Source: Jiella flava
Lineage (GTDB): Bacteria > Pseudomonadota > Alphaproteobacteria > Rhizobiales > Rhizobiaceae
Assembly (NCBI RefSeq): GCF_017349315.1
Contig: NZ_JAFMPP010000005.1
Location: 1 to 64,000 of the forward strand
Length of the DNA: 64,000 nucleotides
Direction: 5' to 3'
The notes under the pieces are model-generated. The model did no database searches. It was given only the letters and a program-made list of their open reading frames with translations, and was not told the DNA's origin. Below, piece after piece: positions 57,890 to 64,000 of this stretch. The position numbers and the translations under genes are program-made. Positions within the stretch are counted from its first letter, which is position 1, and every line of letters begins with the position of its first letter.

Positions 57890-58986
57890 TCGAAGCCGTC
57901 ACCCTCGCCGATCTCGACGATCTCGCCGTCGGTGCCGCAATCCTTGGCACCGGCGGGGGCGGCGATCCCTATATCGGTAAGCTCGTCGCCCGCGCGGCGA
58001 TCGCCGAGCACGGGCCGGTGCAACTGGTGCCGCTCGACCAGGCGAATGACGACTGGCAGGTCCTGTCCTGCGGGGCCATGGGCGCGCCGACGATCCTGAT
58101 CGAGAAGCTGCCCCAGGGCGAAGAAATGGACCAGGCCGTTGCCGCCTGGGAGCGCTGCACCGGCCGCGCCGTCGACGCGCTGATCCCGTTCGAGGCCGGC
58201 GGGGTGAACTCCACCGCGCCGCTGGCGCTGGCCGCCCGCCGCAAGCTGCCGGTGCTCGACGCCGACGGCATGGGCCGGGCCTTTCCGCGCCTCGAAATGG
58301 AAACCTTCAACGCCTATGGCGTGCCGGCCTGTCCGGTCGCGGTCGCCGACGAGAAGGGCAATGTGTCGATCGTCGAAACCGGCGATGCCGCCCAGGCCGA
58401 ATGGATCGCGCGCGGGCTGACCATCCGCATGGGTGGGCAGAGCTACATCGCCAATTACGGCATGGACGGACGGACGGCGAAGCGGGTGTCGGTGCCCGGC
58501 ACCGTGTCGCTGGCGATCGAGATCGGCCGTGTCGTCAGCGGCGCCAAACGCCGCCGCGAACGTCCGGTGGAGGCGCTCGTGTCTTATTTCGCCACCACTC
58601 ATTACGAAGCGGCGGCGCTCATCGGCTCCGGCAAGGTGACCGATATCGCCCGCCGCGAGGTCAATGGCTGGTCGGTCGGTACCGTGCGGATCGAGACCTT
58701 CGACAAGGAAGACGCCGATATCGAGGTCACCATCCAGAACGAAAATCTCTCCGCCACCCAGGGCGGCCGGGTTCTCGCGGTGGTGCCGGATCTGATCTCG
58801 ATCCTCGATCGCGACACCGGCGCGGCGATCTCGACCGAGCGGCTGCGCTACGGCCAACGGGTCGACCTCTTGGCGGTGCGAGTGCCGGAGATCATGCGCA
58901 CGCCGGAAGCTTTGGCACTCTTCGGACCCAAGGCTTTCGGCCTCGATCACCCTTACGTTCCGCTCGGGATGGCGAAGGACGACTGA
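57886..58986 (+). CDS. DUF917 family protein, second tandem copy
   Basis: 366 residues, same length and clear paralogue of the preceding gene: LAVGAAILGTGGGGDPYIGKLV, ALIPFEAGGVNSTAPLALAARRKLPVLDADGMGRAFP, MRTPEALALFGPKAFGLDHPY. Divergence is substantial, so the duplication is not recent. The pair may form a heteromer, or act on two stereoisomers or steps. It overlaps the first copy by ATGA. Confidence 0.85.
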   Translation: MIEAVTLADLDDLAVGAAILGTGGGGDPYIGKLVARAAIAEHGPVQLVPLDQANDDWQVLSCGAMGAPTILIEKLPQGEEMDQAVAAWERCTGRAVDALIPFEAGGVNSTAPLALAARRKLPVLDADGMGRAFPRLEMETFNAYGVPACPVAVADEKGNVSIVETGDAAQAEWIARGLTIRMGGQSYIANYGMDGRTAKRVSVPGTVSLAIEIGRVVSGAKRRRERPVEALVSYFATTHYEAAALIGSGKVTDIARREVNGWSVGTVRIETFDKEDADIEVTIQNENLSATQGGRVLAVVPDLISILDRDTGAAISTERLRYGQRVDLLAVRVPEIMRTPEALALFGPKAFGLDHPYVPLGMAKDD

Positions 58987-59135
58987 GGCGCTGCTCGGCG
59001 GCCGAGCCGGTCGACGGGCCGGCGGCCGATGGCCTATAACCGGTCGAAGATGCCACCCTTTCGCGGGAGGCGTCAGATCAACACGGGGACGTCACGGCCA
59101 TGGGACGGATGGCCGTTGGAGGAAACGGCAGGGGC

Positions 59136-61742
59136 ATGGCACGAATACCCGTCGCGCTGGCGCAACGGCTGCGTCCGCCCCGGCGTCCGGCACTGGGCAT
59201 TGATCGGCCCTATTTGGTCGGCAAGGTTCTGGTTGCTCTGGACGGGCAGGTGGTGTTGCTCGAAGCGCCGGCCGGTTTCGGCAAAACCGAGCTTCTCGCT
59301 CAGGTGCATGCGCGGCTGAAGGCCGATGGCGGCCAGATCGGCTGGCTGACGCTGCCGGACGAGCCGATCGACACCGCCGAGCTGGCCGTCGAAATCGCCT
59401 ACGCCTTCGGCTTTTCCAGCATCGACCGGGCGGTCGAGCGGCCGCTCGAAACGGTTCTCGACATGCTGGCGACGATCCCGGCACGACGGTTGGTGCTGTT
59501 TCTCGACAATCTTCATCCGGGCGTCCAACAGCCCGTCGCCAAGCTTTTGGCCGCTCTGCCTGACGCGATGCGCCTCGTTGTCGCGGCGCGGGACCATTCT
59601 GTGATCCCGCTGTCGCGGCTGCGGATGCGCGGTCTGGTGAGCGAGCTGAAGGCCGCCGACTTCGCTTTCTCGCGCAGCGAGGCGCGGCGCCTGCTCGACG
59701 GGCTGACGGGCGCCGAGCTGGAGGAGTTCTTGACGCTCTGCGAGGGCTGGCCGGCGATCGTCGGGCTGGCGGCCTCACGGCTGCGCGGCGGGATCTCCGG
59801 TGAAGAGCGTCTCGCCGTCCTCTCCGGCAATCACGCCGATTTCGCTGCGTTCCTCGACGAGGAGCTGCTCTCGGCGCTGCCGCCTCCGATCCTCAAGCTG
59901 CTCGACGTCGGGGCTTGCCTCGACGAGGTGCCGCCGGAGCTTGCCGGCGAACTGGCGGGGCTGTCGCCGGAGGAGGTGCGCCAGGCCTTCGTCGATCTGC
60001 AGCCGTTGGCTGCCTCTCTGCCGTCGCGGCCTGGCTGGTTCGCGCTGTTGCCGTTGCTGCGCTCGCTGCTGCTCCAGCGGGTCGGTGAGGCGCAGCTTCG
60101 CCACCGTCACACCCGCGCCGCCGCGTGGTTCGCCGCGGCCGGCCAGATCGAGAAGGCGGTTCGCTACGCCGCTGACGCCGGCGATTTCGCCTTCGCCGCC
60201 AATACCATTCGGGCGGCGGGCGGTGTCGGTCTATTCCTGCGGGCCGGCTACACGGTGCTCAAACGGCTGATGCAGGGGCTGCCCGCCGATGTCGTCCACG
60301 ATTCGCCGGGCCTGACGCTGTGCGGGGCGCTGGTGCTTGCCAAGGAGGGACAGATCCATTCGGCTCGCCAGATCCTGGAAGAGCTGAAGACGCTGGCGCG
60401 GGAGGGTCAGCTCCACGAGGTGCCCGAGGCGGTGATCATCCACATCGACAGTCTTTTCGACGTCTATGAGGACAGCCATTTCGAGGACGAGCAGGTCGAC
60501 TGGCTGGAACGCCGCGTGCGCTCGCACCGGCTGCGCGACACCTGGGAACGCGGCTGGCTGCACAACCATCTGTGCATCGCCCACACGCGCCGCGGCCTGT
60601 TGCGTCAGGCAGCCGCCCACGCCGCCAAGGCGCTCGAATGCTATCGCGAAGAGGGCGCGCATTATGCCCAGGCCTTCATGCTCATCCATTTGGCGCTGGT
60701 CAATCTTCTCGGCGGCCGCCTGACGGTTGCGACGCGCTATGGCCGCGAGGCCGAGCATATGATTCAGACCACCCAGTGGAGCGACGAGAACCTGCTCTCG
60801 ATCGCTCGCATTCCGATGGCCGAGACAATGTTCCGGCAAGGTCATGTGATCGAGGCGGCCAGCGCGCTGGAAGTCGCGATGCCGGTCACCGCCGCTGGCG
60901 AAGGCTGGGTCGACGTCTTTTCGCGCGGCTATACCACGCTTGCGCGGTGCCGCCGCCTGCTCGACGGCGGTGAGGCGGCGTTGGAGGTCGTCGAGGCGGC
61001 GAAAGCCGTCGCCGAGGATCGCGGTCTGCCGCGGCTCGATCTGTCGCTTGATACGCTGCGGGTCGAGATTCTCACCAACGAACGGCGCTTCGAGGCGGCG
61101 AGCGACTGGCTCGCCCGTCTGCCGGATCCGCTCGACGACACGCTGTGGCCGGTGCGCCGGGAGAGGCGCGACGCGATGATCGCCGCTGCCCGGCTGACAT
61201 TGCGGCGCGGCAGCTATCAGACCGCGCGCGATGCGCTGACCCGCTTTGTGGAGACGGTGGAAGACCAGGATGACGGCCTGACGATTCTGTGCGCCGAAAT
61301 CCTGCTGGTCGAGGCGGTCCATAAATGCGGCGAGGGGGAGGCGGCCCTTGGCCATCTCGTCGCGGCGATCGACAAGGCGATGCCGGAGAACCTCATCGAG
61401 CCGTTTTCGTCCGAGGGCGAGGCGCTGAAGGGCGTCGTGCGCGCGATTGTCCGCCAGCAGGGATTGTCGGCCTTTTCCGCCGCCGCCACGGAATTCGTCA
61501 ACCGGATCATCGCCGTCGACGAGGATGGCTCGTTCCGATCCAAGATCGGCATTCTGTCGCCGCGCGAAGGCGACGTCCTGGCGCTGCTCGCCCGCGATCT
61601 CAGCAACAAGGAGATCGCCCGTGAGCTCGATATCGGCGAGCCAACGGTGAAGTTCCACGTCAAGAACCTGTTTGCCAAGCTCGGGGTCGGCCGCCGGGCG
61701 ATGGCGGTGACGGTCGGGCGGACCCTCGGCCTGCTGCACTGA
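59136..61742 (+). CDS. MalT-like LuxR-family ATP-dependent transcriptional regulator
   Basis: 868 residues from ATG 59136 (AGGGGC upstream); ATG 59100 is possible. N-terminal STAND/AAA-like ATPase with Walker A APAGFGKT (about 44-51) and [10 protein letters not shown] as Walker B, a long TPR-like helical middle (about 280-780), and a C-terminal LuxR HTH ([44 protein letters not shown]). MalT-class proteins are inducer- and ATP-activated. It lies 149 bases after the DUF917 pair on the same strand, so it probably controls that operon. Confidence 0.88.
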   Translation: MARIPVALAQRLRPPRRPALGIDRPYLVGKVLVALDGQVVLLEAPAGFGKTELLAQVHARLKADGGQIGWLTLPDEPIDTAELAVEIAYAFGFSSIDRAVERPLETVLDMLATIPARRLVLFLDNLHPGVQQPVAKLLAALPDAMRLVVAARDHSVIPLSRLRMRGLVSELKAADFAFSRSEARRLLDGLTGAELEEFLTLCEGWPAIVGLAASRLRGGISGEERLAVLSGNHADFAAFLDEELLSALPPPILKLLDVGACLDEVPPELAGELAGLSPEEVRQAFVDLQPLAASLPSRPGWFALLPLLRSLLLQRVGEAQLRHRHTRAAAWFAAAGQIEKAVRYAADAGDFAFAANTIRAAGGVGLFLRAGYTVLKRLMQGLPADVVHDSPGLTLCGALVLAKEGQIHSARQILEELKTLAREGQLHEVPEAVIIHIDSLFDVYEDSHFEDEQVDWLERRVRSHRLRDTWERGWLHNHLCIAHTRRGLLRQAAAHAAKALECYREEGAHYAQAFMLIHLALVNLLGGRLTVATRYGREAEHMIQTTQWSDENLLSIARIPMAETMFRQGHVIEAASALEVAMPVTAAGEGWVDVFSRGYTTLARCRRLLDGGEAALEVVEAAKAVAEDRGLPRLDLSLDTLRVEILTNERRFEAASDWLARLPDPLDDTLWPVRRERRDAMIAAARLTLRRGSYQTARDALTRFVETVEDQDDGLTILCAEILLVEAVHKCGEGEAALGHLVAAIDKAMPENLIEPFSSEGEALKGVVRAIVRQQGLSAFSAAATEFVNRIIAVDEDGSFRSKIGILSPREGDVLALLARDLSNKEIARELDIGEPTVKFHVKNLFAKLGVGRRAMAVTVGRTLGLLH

Positions 61743-61989
61743 TCGCGAACCACGATCGTCCGCAAGGACCGTGATCGTTGCGGACCTCGCATCTCATGGG
61801 GCGATACCGGAACGGTCCGGGCGGCTGAAATGGGAGCAGCGGGCTCGTTTGAATGGCCATCGCGAACTATCATGCCGGGATGGATGATCAGGTAGCGATC
61901 CTTATCCATCCGGCAGCGGGTCGTCGCTGTCATGATGCGGGTTTTGGGGTAGCGTGCAGGCTGGCGACGTCCGGCGGTAGGAAGGTATG

Positions 61990-63414
61990 ATGGCCGATCT
62001 CGACGCAACATTGGCTGAAATCCTCGGGCCCAGGGGGTGGCTTTCGGGCAGCGAAGCCGACAGCTATCGACGCGACTGGCTGGATCGCTATGGCGCGGAG
62101 CCGCTTGGCGTCGCGCGGCCGGCAAGCACCGACGAGGTTTCCCGTCTTCTCGCCGCCTGTCGGGTCGCGGGCGCCGCGGTCGTTCCACAGGGCGGCAATA
62201 CCGGCCTTTGTGGCGCTTCGGTCTGTGGCCGCGCCGGCGGCGTGATCCTGTCGCTCGCCCGGATGACGGCGATCGGCGACGTCGATGGTGCCGGCGGTTC
62301 GGTCGAGGTCGAGGCGGGCGTGGTGCTGGACCGTCTGCACCAGACGCTGGGATCGTCTGGACTGATCTTCCCGATGCATCTCGGAGCCGAGGGCTCGGCG
62401 CAGATCGGCGGGCTGATCGGCACCAATGCCGGCGGCAGTCACGCAGCGCGCTACGGTATGATGCAGGATCTCGTCCTTGGGCTCGAGGTCGTTTTGGCGG
62501 ATGGCTCCGTCTGGAATGGGCTGCGCGGCGTCCAAAAAGACAATGCCGGCTATCAGCTCCGCCGGCTGTTTTGCGGCGCCGAGGGCACGCTCGGCATCGT
62601 CACCAAGGCGGTCCTGCGGCTGCACCCGGCGCCGAAGGGGCGGGCGACGGCGCTGTTGTGCCTGGCCAGTGCGGACGCCCTCGTCGCCTTCGGGGCGCGG
62701 CTGCGCAGCGAGGCGGGCGAATTCGTCAACGGCCTCGAATTCTTCTGCGATCTCGGGCTCGATCTCGTCCTCAAAAATCTCGACGGCATCGACTTTCCGC
62801 TGGAAAGCCGCGCGCCGTTCTATCTTCTCGTCGAATTGACCGCGTCCTCGGCCAAGGTGCCGCTCGACGAAATTCTTGAAGAGGTTTTGACGGCCGGCAT
62901 GGAGGAGGGGCTCGTCACCGACGGCGCGCTCGCCCAGTCCGAAGCGCAGCGCCTCGCCTTCTGGCGGTTGCGCGAAGAGCAGCCGGAGGGGCAGCGTCTG
63001 GAAGGGACGCAGCTCAAGCACGACATTTCGGTGCCACCGGGCAAGCTCGCCCGCTTCATCGCCGAGGCCGCACCGCTTTGCGAGGCGATCCTGCCGGGCG
63101 TGCGGCTCAATCCCTTCGGCCATCTCGGCGATGGCAATGTCCACTACAATTTGAGCCCGGCCGCCGGCGCCCCGGACTTCGCCGGTCACGGCCAGCGCTT
63201 TGCCGTGGAGCTCGGCCGGCTGGCGAGCGAACTGGGCGGCAGCTTTGCCGCCGAGCATGGTCTTGGCCGGGCGAAGATCGCGCTGGCAAACGCGCTGCGC
63301 GGGGCGGTCGAGCGCGATTTGATGGGGCGGATCAAGGCGGCGATCGATCCCGCCGGCATCCTCAATCCGGGCGTGATCGTCGACCCGGTCTTAGCAAGGC
63401 AAAATGTCTCGTAA
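61990..63414 (+). CDS. FAD-binding oxidoreductase, D-2-hydroxyglutarate/lactate dehydrogenase family
   Basis: 474 residues (ATG 61990 preferred because AGGAAGG abuts 61987). FAD-binding PCMH domain with VPQGGNTGLCGASV and IGGLIGTNAGGSHAARYG, then the FAD-oxidase C-terminal domain ending NPFGHLGDGNVHYN and AAIDPAGILNPG. It oxidises a 2-hydroxy acid using FAD and an electron acceptor. It follows the LuxR gene by about 250 bases; whether it belongs to that cluster is uncertain. Confidence 0.88.
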   Translation: MADLDATLAEILGPRGWLSGSEADSYRRDWLDRYGAEPLGVARPASTDEVSRLLAACRVAGAAVVPQGGNTGLCGASVCGRAGGVILSLARMTAIGDVDGAGGSVEVEAGVVLDRLHQTLGSSGLIFPMHLGAEGSAQIGGLIGTNAGGSHAARYGMMQDLVLGLEVVLADGSVWNGLRGVQKDNAGYQLRRLFCGAEGTLGIVTKAVLRLHPAPKGRATALLCLASADALVAFGARLRSEAGEFVNGLEFFCDLGLDLVLKNLDGIDFPLESRAPFYLLVELTASSAKVPLDEILEEVLTAGMEEGLVTDGALAQSEAQRLAFWRLREEQPEGQRLEGTQLKHDISVPPGKLARFIAEAAPLCEAILPGVRLNPFGHLGDGNVHYNLSPAAGAPDFAGHGQRFAVELGRLASELGGSFAAEHGLGRAKIALANALRGAVERDLMGRIKAAIDPAGILNPGVIVDPVLARQNVS

Positions 63415-63569
63415 GACGCGTTTTATCCCGATGTCAGCGGCGTTCGTCGATCGGCCGCAGACCGAAGCGCACCAAGCGGTTCTTGGCGCGGATCGTCAAA
63501 CAACCGAGCTGTGAAGGCCTGTGCGCAGCCGAGGACCGCGCAACCCCGTCATCTGAATTGACGCGTAGA

Positions 63570-64000
63570 TTAGATCCAGATGCGCAAGAAGTCGATCGCG
63601 TCGGCGTGGAGGTCTGGGGTCGCCGCCGCGATCACCCGGCCTTGCGACTCAAAGCCGAGGGGCTCGCCGCACCAATCGGTGATGACGCCGCCGGCGCCCT
63701 CGATCACCGGCACCAGCGCCATGAAGTCATAGGGCTGCAGTCCGACCTCAAGCACCAGATCGCAGTACCCGGAGGCCAGTAGACCGTAGATGTAGCAGTC
63801 GCCGCCGAAGCGCCGCATGGCAACGCGCGCGGACATCGCGGCAAGTGCCCCGGCAGTGTTGCTTGTCGTAAAGCCGTCCGGGCTCGTGGTATAGAGCCGC
63901 GCTGCGTCAAGCGCTCGGCAGTCGTTGGTGCGCTGCTTTGCACCTGCCAGCCGGGTTTCTCCCGGGGTGCCGATCCAGCGCTCGCCGGTTGCCGGAATGT
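63570..64000 (-). CDS. hisN: Histidinol-phosphatase, IMPase-like (HisN), partial at window edge
   Basis: The 143 C-terminal residues are open from the right window edge. ERWIGTPGETRLAGAK, MRRFGGDCYIYGLLASGYCDLVLEVGLQPYDFMALVPVIEGAGGVITDW match the HisN branch of the inositol monophosphatase superfamily; GGD-CYxYG and QPYDF are distinctive. It dephosphorylates histidinol phosphate. Since inositol genes are nearby, an inositol-phosphatase role is an alternative, but the motifs favour HisN. The start lies outside the window. Confidence 0.82.
   Translation of the reverse strand, partial: IPATGERWIGTPGETRLAGAKQRTNDCRALDAARLYTTSPDGFTTSNTAGALAAMSARVAMRRFGGDCYIYGLLASGYCDLVLEVGLQPYDFMALVPVIEGAGGVITDWCGEPLGFESQGRVIAAATPDLHADAIDFLRIWI

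Noticed and set aside
60231-61739. 502-codon minus-strand frame opposite the LuxR regulator
   Set aside because: Antisense shadow of a protein with clear ATPase and HTH motifs; no domain of its own.
63570-64000. Inositol monophosphatase belonging to the inositol pathway
   Set aside because: Motifs RRFGGDCYIYG and QPYDF are of the HisN branch, and inositol catabolism here starts from free inositol, with 13 kb between the loci.

Overview
This is a GC-rich chromosomal stretch of an alphaproteobacterium, most likely of the order Hyphomicrobiales (Rhizobiales). The reasons are the rhizobial-type inositol cluster (RpiR-type iolR, IolC fused to DUF2090), the choXWV-like betaine/choline transporter, small alphaproteobacterial families (DUF1491, DUF5330, DUF6456, DUF3563), Tad-pilus minor genes, and a dispersed intergenic palindromic element of the kind common in this order. 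I cannot name the genus. No rRNA, tRNA, CRISPR array or prophage was seen. The only mobile DNA is the 3' end of an IS110-family transposase at the left edge, which abuts a decapitated GGDEF gene.

Layout. 1-11.6 kb: IS110 end and GGDEF remnant, thioesterase, gyrB, an acyltransferase, two Gfo/Idh/MocA oxidoreductases, purU, guaB and a PQQ-type sugar dehydrogenase. 11.7-16.8 kb: a redox block with a membrane ferredoxin-cyclase fusion, a divergent oxyR/catalase pair and a tiny DUF3563 protein. 16.8-19.8 kb: nucleoside salvage (deoB-add and upp). 19.9-23.1 kb: accessory genes of a Tad/Flp pilus (TadE-like proteins, a CpaC-N-domain protein, Flp pilin, CpaA), without the secretion ATPase, platform or full secretin. 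23.1-27.9 kb: a complete branched-chain amino-acid/amide ABC transporter. 28.1-34.9 kb: small conserved alphaproteobacterial genes, a DnaA-domain-IV-like HTH protein, SufE and a DivJ/PleC-like histidine kinase. 35.0-38.3 kb: a glycine betaine/choline ABC transporter. 38.6-40.6 kb: an unassigned helical protein and a TetR regulator.

40.9-49.9 kb is an inositol catabolic cluster: two Gfo/Idh/MocA dehydrogenases run divergently from iolR, followed by iolC, iolD, iolE and iolB and a strong terminator. Two palindromes fitting an IolR-type operator lie at the iolR divergent promoter and at the iolC promoter. The final enzyme, methylmalonate-semialdehyde dehydrogenase (iolA), is not in the window.

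50.3-61.7 kb is the most unusual part. It is a tightly packed co-directional run of an Asp/Glu-hydantoin racemase, a four-gene polyamine-type ABC importer with a Tat-type signal on its binding protein, a HyuA-type hydantoinase/oxoprolinase subunit without HyuB, two tandem DUF917 paralogues, and a large MalT-like LuxR regulator. I infer a self-contained uptake-and-degradation system for a cyclic amide/ureide compound such as a hydantoin or thiohydantoin; the substrate is unknown. An FAD-linked dehydrogenase follows, and the window ends inside a HisN-type phosphatase gene on the minus strand.
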